In this document: in pieces, positions 29,752 to 38,390 of the stretch | Layout of the letters: every line of letters starts with the position of its first letter | Numbering within the stretch: position 1 is the stretch's first letter | NCBI RefSeq assembly: GCF_008830365.1 | Contig: NZ_WBKI01000001.1 | Span: forward strand, 434,001 to 498,000 | Length of the DNA: 64,000 nt | Reading direction: 5' to 3' | DNA from: Serratia proteamaculans | Lineage (GTDB): Bacteria; Pseudomonadota; Gammaproteobacteria; Enterobacterales; Enterobacteriaceae | The notes under the pieces: generated by a model | Told to the model about the DNA's origin: nothing | Seen by the model: the letters and a program-made list of their open reading frames with translations, nothing else | Database searches by the model: none | Program-made: the position numbers and the translations under genes

Positions 29752-30012
29752 GCGTAGATCCTTCTCCAAAGAAGCGAAAACTGAGTTTTTAGTGTGTTGA
29801 AGTCGTCAGCGCTTGGTCAGGAGGGGCATTTTGCCGGTACACAGTTGTGAACTGCGAATTTTGTCCCATATTGAACAAAAGGGGAAGAGGTAATCGATAT
29901 AATAAACCGGGAAATGATAACAAGATTTTATTGGCTAACTGTGTGAAAATGGTTTGACGCATTAATTGTGTGCCTTTTACCCTTGGGAAACCCAATCTGA
30001 AAAGGAGTTGTA

Positions 30013-30102
30013 ATGGATACCGATCTGAAAATGTCACTGTTCACCACCGTCTGTGCGCTGGCCGTGATTATTGCTTTCAGCTTCACCGCTGCTTTGAACT
30101 GA
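30013..30102 (+). CDS. ynhF: Small membrane protein YnhF (29 residues)
   Basis: A 29-residue protein, MDTDLKMSLFTTVCALAVII and a further nine residues, consisting essentially of one transmembrane helix. It aligns along its length with E. coli YnhF, a stress-associated inner-membrane miniprotein. A strong ribosome site, AAAGGAG, lies six bases before the ATG. It stands between purR and sodB, as expected. Function is unknown. Confidence 0.88.
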   Translation: MDTDLKMSLFTTVCALAVIIAFSFTAALN

Positions 30103-30117
30103 TCCCCTTAAGTAAAA

Positions 30118-30139
30118 CAGGCGCAGCCCGCTGCGCCTG
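30118..30139. terminator. Hairpin between ynhF and sodB
   Basis: CAGGCGCAG and CTGCGCCTG form a 9-bp perfect stem with a 4-nt loop between two convergent genes. T-rich sequence (TTGCTCTTTCC) follows on the plus strand, so it most likely ends ynhF, and perhaps sodB in the other direction. Confidence 0.6.
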
Positions 30140-30158
30140 ATTGCTCTTTCCCTCAGCT

Positions 30159-30737
30159 TTACGCCAGGTTTTTCTCCACAAATGCCCAGTTAACCAGCGC
30201 CCAGAAGTTTTCCAGGTAGGCCGGCCGCGCATTGCGGTAATCGATATAGTAGGCGTGTTCCCAAACGTCGACGGTCAGCAGCGGTTTATCTTCACCGGTG
30301 AGCGGGGTAGCCGCGTTCGAGGTGTTAACAATGGCCAGTGAACCATCCGGCTTTTTCACCAGCCAGGTCCAGCCTGCGCCAAAGTTTTTCACTGCGGCAT
30401 CGCTAAATTGTTCCCTGAAGGCGGCGAAAGAACCAAAAGCCTGGCTGATTGCCGTTGCCAGTTTGCCCTGAGGTTCGCCACCGCCTTGTGGCGACAAACA
30501 GTGCCAATAGAAACTGTGGTTCCACACCTGGGCGGCATTGTTGAAGATGCCGCCGTCAGAAGCCTTAATGATTGCTTCCAGCGATAACCCTTCAAACTTG
30601 CTGCCTTTCAACAGATTGTTCAGGTTAACCACATAGGCGTTATGATGCTTGCCATAGTGGTATTCTAGGGTTTCTGCGGAAATGTGCGGCTCGAGGGCGT
30701 TTTTTTCATAGGGTAATGCGGGCAGTTCAAACGACAT
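30159..30737 (-). CDS. sodB: Superoxide dismutase [Fe]
   Basis: Cytoplasmic iron superoxide dismutase of 192 residues. Metal ligands are visible: His27 (YHYGKHH), His74 region (NHSFYWHC), and Asp/His in [11 protein letters not shown]. The residues following the second ligand (FGAGWTWLV) are typical of Fe enzymes. The GGAG ribosome site and start region AAGCAATG are complementary to the CAUUGCUU core of RyhB, so post-transcriptional repression in low iron is likely. Confidence 0.97.
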   Translation of the reverse strand: MSFELPALPYEKNALEPHISAETLEYHYGKHHNAYVVNLNNLLKGSKFEGLSLEAIIKASDGGIFNNAAQVWNHSFYWHCLSPQGGGEPQGKLATAISQAFGSFAAFREQFSDAAVKNFGAGWTWLVKKPDGSLAIVNTSNAATPLTGEDKPLLTVDVWEHAYYIDYRNARPAYLENFWALVNWAFVEKNLA

Positions 30738-30757
30738 TGCTTTCTCCTTTTACAGTG

Positions 30758-30793
30758 CCAACCTGAATCAGAACAACGAACAACAGGTTGGCC
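30758..30793 (-). promoter_or_regulatory. Hairpin in the sodB leader
   Basis: GCCAACCTG and CAGGTTGGC form a 9-bp perfect stem in the untranslated region about 20 nt before the sodB ATG. It could affect ribosome access or stabilise the message; I know of no identical element in E. coli sodB. Confidence 0.55.
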
Positions 30794-30929
30794 TGTTTTT
30801 ATTGTGGGTATTTAGCTTAGCAATTTTCGCGCTGAAATACAGGGGGAATGGCAAAGGATTAGTTGCAGCAGCGAGAGTTTGGGGAAACGCTCAGGGGAGA
30901 GCGGCTGGCAGGGCCAGCCGCAAAGGCAA

Positions 30930-31751
30930 TTATCGAATGGTTTTCGGTGTCACTACCCGACGTGCGCCAATGTAGTGGTTTTGCCAGTAATCGTTGTCGA
31001 GCTGGCTGATGCGGATTTCTTCACCGGTACGCGGTGACTGAATGAATTTACCGTTGCCCAGATAAACCCCAACATGGTCTGCCACGCCGCGGTTGTTAAT
31101 TCGGAAGAACACCAGGTCGCCGCTTTCCAATTCATTTTTCTTGATCGGCGCGGCGTCGCGCAGGTGGTACATCTCGTTGGCGGTACGTGGCATTTTGATT
31201 TTCACCACGTCCTTATAGGCGTAATAAATCAGGCCGCTGCAGTCAAAACCGGTTCTCGGTGAGGTGCCGCCCCAACGATAGGGCTTACCCATCTGATCCA
31301 TCAGCTTGGCCATCGCGGTTTGCTTGGCATGCTGGTAGCGTTTCTTGTGCGCCGGGGTAAGTTTCAGCGGTTTCTCGTCACGAACCAGTTTGGCGGTTGC
31401 CATACCGGTTTCACGATGGCGCCCATAGCCTTTTTTGTAACCCTTTTTCGGCGGGGTCACTTTAATCTTGGCGACTTTATGAGTTTTGTTTTTCGATTTG
31501 GCGCTAACAATCTTTTTAGCGGTTTTTTCTGTTTTGGCTTTGGAAACCTTGGCAGTTTTCTGTGGGGGGGTGACTTTTACTTTTTTGCTGCTGGCTTTAA
31601 CCGCTTTCTTTTTCTTGCGGTCATCCGGTCGGGCTTCGTTTACGTGGCTCTTACGCTGCTCGGCGGCAACACGAGACTGCGGCGCAGCATGCGCCAGATT
31701 AAAGAATAGCTGTGTAAACAACAGCACAAAAAGCGTAAGAATTAAACGCAT
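30930..31751 (-). CDS. mepH: Peptidoglycan DD-endopeptidase MepH (NlpC/P60)
   Basis: Periplasmic hydrolase cleaving D-Ala-mDAP cross-links to allow sidewall growth. A signal peptide (to about residue 22, NLAHA) is followed by a long Lys/Thr-rich linker (about 30-130) and a C-terminal NlpC/P60 domain. The catalytic Cys is in SPRTGFDCSGLIYYAY and the His in ADHVGVYLGNG. The 273 residues and synteny with sodB and grxD match E. coli YdhO. Confidence 0.93.
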   Translation of the reverse strand: MRLILTLFVLLFTQLFFNLAHAAPQSRVAAEQRKSHVNEARPDDRKKKKAVKASSKKVKVTPPQKTAKVSKAKTEKTAKKIVSAKSKNKTHKVAKIKVTPPKKGYKKGYGRHRETGMATAKLVRDEKPLKLTPAHKKRYQHAKQTAMAKLMDQMGKPYRWGGTSPRTGFDCSGLIYYAYKDVVKIKMPRTANEMYHLRDAAPIKKNELESGDLVFFRINNRGVADHVGVYLGNGKFIQSPRTGEEIRISQLDNDYWQNHYIGARRVVTPKTIR

Positions 31752-32166
31752 GTCGACGTTACCAACCTTGGCCCCGGAACAGATATCGAAAGAATGACAG
31801 TATTCCCGAATTTCGCCATATAAAACAGCGAAGAACTCATAAATGATAATCCATATTGTGAGAAAACGTTAATAGCATTTTTTCTGCTGAAAAATCAAAC
31901 TGTTGATGTATGAAAAATCAACAATGACCGTCACTGGATTTATTAAACGTCGTGTTTTGATGAAAAAATATATTAGTGAAATGGCCAGATTAAAAATGTT
32001 ATTCTGCGCATATGTTTTGACCGGAAAGGCCTTGCCGGCGAGACGCGACTGACAACCAAGGAATGCCCCTGCAAAAGATGGCGTTTTCTTGCGACTGTTC
32101 CAGCCGCTACAATAGCCAGTGTGATGCATGTTGTAGCCATGAGATTTGGCTTGAGGAAGCAATATA
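31752..32166. other. mepH-grxD divergent region
   Basis: A 415-bp AT-rich gap between divergent genes. A plausible grxD promoter is TTCTTG (32086-32091) with TACAAT (32108-32113) at 16-bp spacing. The rest shows no open frame with a credible ribosome site and no recognised operator. Confidence 0.45.
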
Positions 32167-32514
32167 ATGACGACGACGATTGAGAAAATTCAGCACCAGA
32201 TCACTGAGAACCCAATTCTGCTGTACATGAAAGGTTCACCGAAATTGCCAAACTGCGGTTTCTCAGCGCAGGCTGTGCAGGCGCTGTCTGCCTGTGGCGA
32301 ACGTTTTGCTTACGTTGATATTCTGCAGAACCCGGACATCCGCTCCGAGTTGCCGAAATACGCTAACTGGCCGACGTTCCCACAGCTGTGGATAGACGGT
32401 GAGCTGGTTGGCGGCTGTGATATCATCATGGAAATGTATCAGCGCGGCGAATTGCAGCAGCTGATCAAAGAAACGGCAGAGAAATACAAACAGCAGGAAG
32501 ACCAGCAGCCTTAA
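32167..32514 (+). CDS. grxD: Monothiol glutaredoxin Grx4
   Basis: Binds a glutathione-ligated [2Fe-2S] cluster, with roles in Fe-S delivery and iron sensing together with BolA. The 115 residues include the CGFS active site at Cys30, the glutathione-binding WPTFPQLW and GGCDI. The start MTTTIEKIQ agrees with the family. A strong terminator follows. Confidence 0.97.
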   Translation: MTTTIEKIQHQITENPILLYMKGSPKLPNCGFSAQAVQALSACGERFAYVDILQNPDIRSELPKYANWPTFPQLWIDGELVGGCDIIMEMYQRGELQQLIKETAEKYKQQEDQQP

Positions 32515-32540
32515 TCGGCTCGGTTCTATTGTTGGAAGCC

Positions 32541-32580
32541 ATCGGGCGGTGCCAGCTAAAACTGGGCCGCCCGATTTTTT
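32541..32580 (+). terminator. Terminator of grxD
   Basis: ATCGGGCGG and CCGCCCGAT form the outer stem, with an inner GCCAG/CTGGG arm, followed by six Ts. Confidence 0.88.
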
Positions 32581-32585
32581 GTGTC

Positions 32586-33233
32586 TTAGTCGGTATTACT
32601 GGCTGCCAACGGCCAGCCGCCAAGGCGTTTCCAGCGGTTAACCAGCTCGCAGAACAACTGAGCGGTTTGCTCGGTATCATACAGCGCCGAATGCGCCTGA
32701 GCGCTATCGAACGGGATATCGGCGGCAATGCAGGCTTTGGCCAGTACCGTCTGTCCCAGTACCAGCCCACTCAACGCCGCGGTATCAAAGGTGGCGAAAG
32801 GGTGGAAAGGGTTGCGTTTCAGGCTGGCGCGATCCGCAGCAGCCATCAGGAAGCTGTGATCAAAATTGGCGTTATGCGCCACTATTATCGCCCGGTTACA
32901 GCCACGATCCTTAATCCCCTTGCGCACCGCTTTAAAAATAGCGTGCAAGGCATCGTGCTCACTGACCGCACCGCGTAGCGGATTACTCGGGTCGATGCCG
33001 TTAAAGGCCAACGCTTCCGGCTGTAGGTTGGCGCCTTCAAAAGGCTCCACATGAAAATGCAGGGTTTCGTCCTGTTGTAACCAGCCGTCTTCATCCATTT
33101 TTAACGTAACGGCGGCAATTTCCAGCAGTGCGTCAGTCTTGGCATTAAATCCGGCGGTTTCTATATCTATTACTACAGGGTAAAACCCACGAAAACGGCC
33201 ACTCAGGGCGTTAAGATCACTTTTTTCGGCCAT
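32586..33233 (-). CDS. rnt: Ribonuclease T
   Basis: DEDDh 3'-5' exoribonuclease that trims tRNA CCA ends and matures stable RNAs. The ATG at 33233 ([21 protein letters not shown]) gives 215 residues, identical in length to E. coli; the upstream extension is non-coding. The DEDD residues lie in [20 protein letters not shown] and [15 protein letters not shown]. It follows gloA on the same strand after 111 bp. Confidence 0.96.
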   Translation of the reverse strand: MAEKSDLNALSGRFRGFYPVVIDIETAGFNAKTDALLEIAAVTLKMDEDGWLQQDETLHFHVEPFEGANLQPEALAFNGIDPSNPLRGAVSEHDALHAIFKAVRKGIKDRGCNRAIIVAHNANFDHSFLMAAADRASLKRNPFHPFATFDTAALSGLVLGQTVLAKACIAADIPFDSAQAHSALYDTEQTAQLFCELVNRWKRLGGWPLAASNTD

Positions 33234-33344
33234 CAGTTTCTTATCTTCATCGAATACAGCGCGCATTATGGCAAATTTTGCGCCCGGTTGCAGGCGGTTA
33301 TCACGCGGAAAAAACAAGGGCGCAGAAAGCGCCCCTGATCGACC

Positions 33345-33752
33345 TTAGTGGCCGAGGCCATGGCCGGCGTGTTTGTTCTCGATCAGTTCGATTTTATAAC
33401 CGTCCGGATCTTCAACAAAGGCGATAACCGTGGTGCCACCCTTGACCGGGCCGGCTTCACGGGTGACTTTGCCGCCGACGTTACGGATGCTGTCACAGGT
33501 GGCGGCAACATCGTCAACCCCCAGCGCCAGGTGGCCGAACGCGGTGCCCATTTCGTAACTGTCTGTGCCCCAGTTATAGGTCAGTTCAATCACCGCACCT
33601 TCACTTTCATCGGTATAGCCCACAAACGCCAGCGAGTACTTGTATTCCGGGTTCTCGCTGGTGCGCAGCAAGCGCATGCCTAATACCTTGGTATAGAAGT
33701 CGATGGAGCGTTGCAGGTCACCGACGCGGATCATGGTATGGAGTAAGCGCAT
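33345..33752 (-). CDS. gloA: Lactoylglutathione lyase (glyoxalase I)
   Basis: Ni-dependent isomerase converting the methylglyoxal-glutathione hemithioacetal to S-lactoylglutathione. The ATG at 33752 ([22 protein letters not shown]) has AGAGGAATT upstream and gives 135 residues. Metal ligands His5, Glu56 ([10 protein letters not shown]), His74 (FGHLALGV) and Glu122 ([11 protein letters not shown]) are in place. In E. coli gloA is cotranscribed with nemRA under NemR; here idi separates them. Confidence 0.96.
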   Translation of the reverse strand: MRLLHTMIRVGDLQRSIDFYTKVLGMRLLRTSENPEYKYSLAFVGYTDESEGAVIELTYNWGTDSYEMGTAFGHLALGVDDVAATCDSIRNVGGKVTREAGPVKGGTTVIAFVEDPDGYKIELIENKHAGHGLGH

Positions 33753-34090
33753 AATTCCTCTGATTGGATGTGCCGTTGCCAATGGCGGATGGATTGAAGC
33801 GAAATCCAGTATAGCGTTGCCGCATAAGGGATTTCAATGTATGCCAAGGCAGGGCGCACAATACTATAGTGACGTTGTCACTCAATGGTCGGGTAAGACA
33901 GCAGCAACCGCACACTTTGTCGCCGTGCACAGTTTGGAAATAGGTACTATACCCCCTGCAAGGAACAGCGCGTCACGATAACGATATAGAGCCCGGATTG
34001 GACCGGGTTAATTTATAAATTTGGATCGGATTAATATGACGGTTTATTTTTTCAGTGCGGGAACATCGCGTTTGCCGAAGGAGTCGCTTA
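33753..34090. other. gloA-idi divergent region
   Basis: A 338-bp gap. It includes a 13-bp inverted repeat GTGACGTTGTCAC (33869-33881) and an AT-rich stretch before idi. Because gloA has lost its place behind nemRA, its own promoter must lie here. I see no copy of the NemR palindrome. Confidence 0.45.
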
Positions 34091-34630
34091 ATGGATGAAA
34101 TGCTCATTCTGGTGGATGCCGATGATAACTCTATTGGCTCGCAAACCAAAACGCTGGTACATCAGCAGGGGTTGTTGCACCGGGCGTTTTCAATTTTTAT
34201 CTTTGATAGTCAGGGTCGCCTGCTGTTGCAACAGCGTGCTTTCAGTAAGTATCACTCGGCCGGGCTATGGACCAACAGTTGCTGTGGCCACCCACGCTGG
34301 GGGGAGGTAACGCTTGCCGCGGCTCAGCGCCGATTGCAGGAAGAGATGGGGTTTAGCAGTGAGTTGCAGCAGGTTTCCAGTTTCACCTATCACGCTGCGG
34401 TGCCCGGCGATTTAATTGAGCACGAGTTCGATCATATCTACGTCGGTTTATTTGACGGCGAACCGCAGGCGGCACCTGAAGAAGCACACAGCTGGTTGTG
34501 GATGGATATTAAGCAATTAACGGATGATATAACGCGCAACCCTGAAAAGTTTACCGTTTGGTTTCGCACGATAATGAATAATCTTGATGCCAATGAAATA
34601 CAGCGTTGGGCGAGGTTGACTGTGAAGTAA
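34091..34630 (+). CDS. idi: Isopentenyl-diphosphate delta-isomerase, type I
   Basis: Interconverts IPP and DMAPP for isoprenoid synthesis. The ATG at 34091 (MDEMLILVDADDNSIGSQTK) with AAGGAG upstream gives 179 residues. It is a Nudix-fold enzyme: LWTNSCCGHPRWGE holds the catalytic Cys and metal-binding His, and RRLQEEMGF and EHEFDHIYVG hold the metal-binding glutamates. It sits between gloA and nemA, convergent with nemA, breaking the nemRA-gloA-rnt arrangement of E. coli. Confidence 0.93.
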   Translation: MDEMLILVDADDNSIGSQTKTLVHQQGLLHRAFSIFIFDSQGRLLLQQRAFSKYHSAGLWTNSCCGHPRWGEVTLAAAQRRLQEEMGFSSELQQVSSFTYHAAVPGDLIEHEFDHIYVGLFDGEPQAAPEEAHSWLWMDIKQLTDDITRNPEKFTVWFRTIMNNLDANEIQRWARLTVK

Positions 34631-34651
34631 CTGACCGATAACCCAGATGGC

Positions 34652-34688
34652 AAAAAGCCCGTCGGTATAGGCACTCCGGCGGGCTTTT
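34652..34688. terminator. Bidirectional terminator between idi and nemA
   Basis: AAAAGCCCG and CGGGCTTTT form the stem, with an additional CGG/CCG pair inside, and A/T runs flank both sides of two convergent genes. Confidence 0.85.
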
Positions 34689-34697
34689 GTATTTTAC

Positions 34698-35795
34698 TTA
34701 CAGCGTTGGATAGTCGGTATAGCCTTCAGCACCGCCGCCGTAGAACGTTTCCGGCTTAGGTTCGTTCAGTTCAGCATTTTGTTTGAAGCGTTCAACCAAA
34801 TCCGGGTTGGCGATATAGCTGCGGCCAAAGGCCACGGCATCGATAAAGCCTTTATTGATCAACTCTTCCGCTTTTTCGGCGGTGTAAGCGCCAGCCCCGA
34901 CAATCACCCCTTTAAAGTGGGCGCGTACTGAATCACGGAAGGCGTCGGAATAAGGCTTGCCACCGGCCCAGTCAGGTTCGGAAATATGCAGGAAAGCGAT
35001 GTTGCGCTTGTTCAGTTCTTCCACCAGATACAGCGCGGCATCTTCCTGATCTTCACCGTTGTCCAGGCCGTTGAACGGGCCCAGTGGTGAAATACGGATG
35101 CCAATGTGTTCTGAGCCCCATTCCGCGATGGTGGCGTCAACCACTTCCAGCGTCAGGCGCGTGCGGTTTTCGATGCTGCCGCCATATTGGTCGGTGCGCT
35201 GGTTAGACGCCGGAGCCATAAACTGGTGCAGCAGATAGCCGTGTGCGGCGTGCAATTCGACAAAATCGAAACCGGCCTCACGTGCGTTGGCGGTTGCCTG
35301 ACGGAAATCATTAATGATGCCTGGGATCTCTTCGGTTTCCAGTGCGCGTGGGGTAGAGGTAGGTACTCGTACCCAGGCGCCGGTTTCGTCACGTACGGTG
35401 GTGCGGGTGTCGGCGTTGATCGCAGATGGGGCGACCGGTGCCTGTTGGCCCGGTTGCAGGCTGTTGTGGGAGATACGCCCCACGTGCCACAGTTGAACGG
35501 CGATATGGCCGTTTTTATCATGTACAGCCTGAGTGATCTTTTTCCACGCGGCGATCTGTTCTGGGGTATGCAGCCCCGGTGCGCCGGCATAGCCTTTCGC
35601 CTGGAAAGAAATCTGAGTGGCTTCGGTGACGATCAGACCCGCACTGGCGCGTTGGGCATAATACTCGCCCATCAACGGAGTAGGGATATCGCCAGGTTCA
35701 ATGCTGCGCAGGCGCGTCAGAGGGGCCATAAACACGCGATTTGGCAGAGTTACAGCGCCAACCTTCAACGGGGAGAACAACTTTTCAATCTTCAT
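34698..35795 (-). CDS. nemA: N-ethylmaleimide reductase (Old Yellow Enzyme)
   Basis: FMN- and NADPH-dependent ene-reductase acting on maleimides, nitroaromatics and chromate. The ATG at 35795 ([20 protein letters not shown]) gives 365 residues as in E. coli. FMN-binding and active-site segments are [39 protein letters not shown] (catalytic His pair region) and [18 protein letters not shown]. It lies 86 bp downstream of nemR on the same strand, with a partial NemR-like palindrome between them. Confidence 0.95.
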   Translation of the reverse strand: MKIEKLFSPLKVGAVTLPNRVFMAPLTRLRSIEPGDIPTPLMGEYYAQRASAGLIVTEATQISFQAKGYAGAPGLHTPEQIAAWKKITQAVHDKNGHIAVQLWHVGRISHNSLQPGQQAPVAPSAINADTRTTVRDETGAWVRVPTSTPRALETEEIPGIINDFRQATANAREAGFDFVELHAAHGYLLHQFMAPASNQRTDQYGGSIENRTRLTLEVVDATIAEWGSEHIGIRISPLGPFNGLDNGEDQEDAALYLVEELNKRNIAFLHISEPDWAGGKPYSDAFRDSVRAHFKGVIVGAGAYTAEKAEELINKGFIDAVAFGRSYIANPDLVERFKQNAELNEPKPETFYGGGAEGYTDYPTL

Positions 35796-35812
35796 AGTGA
35801 ATCCTATATTAA

Positions 35813-35827
35813 TAGACCGGTCGACTA
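35813..35827 (-). promoter_or_regulatory. Partial NemR-like site upstream of nemA
   Basis: TAGACCGGTCGACTA contains one TAGACC half and a compact GACCGGTC palindrome 18 bp before the nemA ATG. It resembles the full NemR palindrome upstream of nemR but the halves are not spaced by 4, so it may be a weak or decayed second site. Confidence 0.4.
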
Positions 35828-35881
35828 GTAACGAATGTAGAACTGCCCAACAGGGTAATTCTTGATAAACCAAAGTGTTTT

Positions 35882-36487
35882 TTAGCGCTGCGCCGGGCGC
35901 AACAACAGTTCAATACTTTCCAGCGCGCTGGTCAGTGGGGCGACCGAGTGGCGGATTTTGGCTCGCAGTGAAGCGCCAAGCCACAGTGAATACAGCGTTT
36001 CTGCGGTAGCCGCCGGGCTCATGGCTATCGACAACGACCCTTCGCGGATACCGCGTTCAATCGTATCCTGCAGGTGACCAATCACCCGGGCACTGCCGGT
36101 TTCCAATGCATGACGCATGGGCTCCGACAGGTCGCTCACCTCGGCCGACAGCTTGACCGCCAGGCAGGCGTTATGGCATTCGCTGCGGCAGTGATAGCTG
36201 ATAGCCTGAGCGTAATAACTCAACAACTGGTGGCGTGCATCACTTTTATCGTCGGTAAACAGCTGTTGCATTGCCGCATCATAGTGCTCGAAATAACGCT
36301 GTAGCATAGCTTCGCCAAACACTTCTTTGGAACGGAAGTAGTGGTAGAACGAGCCTTTCGGCACGCCCGCCGTGCTCAGCAATTCGCTCAACCCCATGCC
36401 GGTAAAACCAAGGCGCAGGCTTAGGGTCTCGCCGGTAGCGAGCAAATGTTCACGAGTATCTGTAGGGCAATGCGCATGTTTAGTCAT
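35882..36487 (-). CDS. nemR: TetR-family repressor NemR
   Basis: Redox- and electrophile-sensing repressor, inactivated by bleach, quinones and glyoxals. I place the start at 36487 ([20 protein letters not shown]), giving 201 residues (199 in E. coli); the ATG at 36502 is alternative. The helix-turn-helix is [25 protein letters not shown]. The key sensing cysteine (Cys106 of E. coli) corresponds to Cys108 in [12 protein letters not shown], whereas the E. coli Cys116 is Ser118 here. A cluster of Cys at 100, 104 and 108 is notable. The operator lies at 36505-36520. Confidence 0.92.
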   Translation of the reverse strand: MTKHAHCPTDTREHLLATGETLSLRLGFTGMGLSELLSTAGVPKGSFYHYFRSKEVFGEAMLQRYFEHYDAAMQQLFTDDKSDARHQLLSYYAQAISYHCRSECHNACLAVKLSAEVSDLSEPMRHALETGSARVIGHLQDTIERGIREGSLSIAMSPAATAETLYSLWLGASLRAKIRHSVAPLTSALESIELLLRPAQR

Positions 36488-36504
36488 AATGGGTGTCAGC
36501 ATAA

Positions 36505-36520
36505 TAGACCGATTGGTCTA
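36505..36520 (-). promoter_or_regulatory. NemR operator
   Basis: TAGACCGATTGGTCTA is a perfect TAGACC-N4-GGTCTA palindrome, the NemR box, immediately next to a TATTAT -10-like hexamer on the minus strand and 18 bp before the nemR ATG. Binding would block the promoter. Confidence 0.8.
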
Positions 36521-36532
36521 GGTCAATAGCAA

Positions 36533-36560
36533 TAAAAAAACCGGCACTGAAATGCCGGTT
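36533..36560 (-). terminator. Terminator of eptA
   Basis: On the minus strand AACCGGCA and TGCCGGTT form an 8-bp stem followed by seven Ts. It lies between eptA and the nemR promoter and insulates them. Confidence 0.88.
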
Positions 36561-36605
36561 ATTATGATGCTTATTTTGCCCTAACAGGGGCGGGAAGTTA
36601 AGCCC

Positions 36606-38243
36606 TCAGACTGCACCCCGGCAGCGTTGCAGAATATCCAACTGGGGTTGATATTCACGGGTCTGCACGTTCAGCATGCCAAGCAGGGTGTGGAACAGAT
36701 TGTCTTGCGAAACATCCTCCTTTTCCGCCATGTTACTCAGGCACTGGCGATCCACCTTGAAGTTGCGCTCATAGTCCGCAGACATCCACATCAGGAAAGG
36801 AACGTGGGTCTGCTGGCTTGGGGCAAACACGTAAGGCGTGCCGTGCAGATACATGCCATTTTCACCCAGCGATTCACCGTGGTCGGAAAGATACACCAGC
36901 GCGGTGTTGAACTTGTCGCTGTGCTGTTGCAATAGCTTGATGGTGTCGTCCAGCATGGCATCGGTATACAACAGTGAATTGTCATAGGTATTCACCAACT
37001 GCTCGTGGGTGCAATCCTGGATCTGATTACTGTTGCAGGTCGGCGAGAACTTCTGAAATTCCGGCGTGCTGCGGCGGTAATAGGCCGGCCCGTGGCTGCC
37101 CATCTGGTGCAGTACTATCACGCCGTCGTCTTTCAGGCCGTTGATATAGTCGTTCAGTTTATATAGCAGCACGTTATCCATGCAGACGTCGCCGTCGCAA
37201 TCCTGCGGCAGTTTCAACTTGGTCATGTCCACGTGCGGCACGCGATCGCAGGCATCTTTGCATCCGCCATCGTTTTCACGCCACAACACATTGACACCGG
37301 CATGCGCCATTACGTCGAGCATGCCTTCCTGATGAGTCGCCTGGGTGGCATCGTAATCCTTGCGCGGCATGTTGGAGAACATGCAAGGTACGGAGATGGC
37401 GGTTTCGGTGCCGCAGGAGCTGGCATTTTTAAAGTACACCACGTCGTCCTGCTTCAGGCGTGGGTTGGTTTCTCGCCCATAGCCACCCAAAGAGAAGTTC
37501 TCGGCGCGCGCCGTTTCCCCCACCACCAGGATCACCAGGGTTTTCTTTTGCTGCGCAGTAATCAGTGGCCCTTTGTGTGCATCTTCACCGATTTTCACCA
37601 GCGGCAGATTACGGGTGAAGTAACGCTGCTGGGTAAATTTGATGGTGCCGGAAACGAAGTTCGACGGCGTCAGCATTTTCACCACGCTTTTGTTATTGCG
37701 GATCAGTGAAGCGTAATCCTTATAAAACAGCGCGGCGATAATCAGGATCACCACCACCGAGAGCATTACGTTGGCGGCGCGCAGCCCGACCATGTACCAC
37801 CATGGACGAGTTTTGCGGATGTCAACAAAGCAAACCAATACTGCAGGCAGAATACCGAGCAAGGTCAACCATAGCCCCATGCGCGGCGTTAACAGCGCCG
37901 TCGCTTCCTGGGGATTGGTCTCGAAGGCGTTCTGCATCATGTTGCCATCAATCACCACGCCGTAACTGAACATGAAGTAGTTGGCGGCCGCGCTGCCGAG
38001 CAGGAAGAAAATCATCAGCGGTTTGCGCAGGAACGGCACGGTCAGCACGCTGAAAATAATATTCAGCGCACAGAAAATCACCACCGGCATGGTGGCGGCG
38101 AAAATCACGCTATGGACGTTATCGAAGGTGATATACGACCAGGCTTTATGAAGGAATAACGCGTTCTGGAACAGAGTGAAGAATAGGGCACTGGCGAGGA
38201 TAAAACCCAGGCTGTTGCACTGTAAGCGTTGACGTAACGACAT
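36606..38243 (-). CDS. eptA: Lipid A phosphoethanolamine transferase EptA
   Basis: Inner-membrane enzyme adding phosphoethanolamine to lipid A, which lowers binding of polymyxin and cationic peptides. The 545 residues have five N-terminal membrane helices (about 13-32, 47-68, 75-95, 118-140, 155-178) and a periplasmic sulfatase-like domain. Zn and phosphate-binding motifs include VVGETARAENFSLGGY, the acceptor threonine in SCGTETAISVPCMFS, and LSDHGESLGENGMYLHG. The start codon region has a weak ribosome site. A PmrA-like box precedes it. Confidence 0.93.
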   Translation of the reverse strand: MSLRQRLQCNSLGFILASALFFTLFQNALFLHKAWSYITFDNVHSVIFAATMPVVIFCALNIIFSVLTVPFLRKPLMIFFLLGSAAANYFMFSYGVVIDGNMMQNAFETNPQEATALLTPRMGLWLTLLGILPAVLVCFVDIRKTRPWWYMVGLRAANVMLSVVVILIIAALFYKDYASLIRNNKSVVKMLTPSNFVSGTIKFTQQRYFTRNLPLVKIGEDAHKGPLITAQQKKTLVILVVGETARAENFSLGGYGRETNPRLKQDDVVYFKNASSCGTETAISVPCMFSNMPRKDYDATQATHQEGMLDVMAHAGVNVLWRENDGGCKDACDRVPHVDMTKLKLPQDCDGDVCMDNVLLYKLNDYINGLKDDGVIVLHQMGSHGPAYYRRSTPEFQKFSPTCNSNQIQDCTHEQLVNTYDNSLLYTDAMLDDTIKLLQQHSDKFNTALVYLSDHGESLGENGMYLHGTPYVFAPSQQTHVPFLMWMSADYERNFKVDRQCLSNMAEKEDVSQDNLFHTLLGMLNVQTREYQPQLDILQRCRGAV

Positions 38244-38296
38244 TGCTAAATCTGAATCCTGATATTGTGTAATGCGCTGAAATTTACAGGATGAAA

Positions 38297-38313
38297 CTTA
38301 AGAAAACCTTAGA
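38297..38313 (-). promoter_or_regulatory. Putative PmrA (BasR) box of eptA
   Basis: On the minus strand TCTAAG-GTTTT-CTTAAG matches the PmrA direct repeat YTTAAK-N5-YTTAAK at 11 of 12 positions and lies 54 bp upstream of the eptA ATG. PmrAB controls eptA (pmrC) in Salmonella. Confidence 0.6.
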
Positions 38314-38390
38314 GATTCAGAATCGTTGCGGGGGCGTTTAATTTGGGTTTAGGTTAGAGGCGCCAGACCGGATGGTCTGGCGCGGGGGGC

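Noticed and set aside
31869..32162. A 97-codon open frame between mepH and grxD
   Set aside because: No ribosome site, low-complexity AT-rich translation, and it overlaps the likely grxD promoter.
33869..33881. GTGACGTTGTCAC as a shared operator with 59063-59075 and 63354-63366
   Set aside because: A similar 13-mer inside the coding part of the S9 peptidase suggests chance recurrence of a short palindrome; no common regulator is implied by the genes.
33943..33961. TACTATACCCCCTGC as a FrmR/RcnR-type operator
   Set aside because: Only one half of the C-tract palindrome is present and the neighbouring genes (gloA, idi) lack such a regulator.
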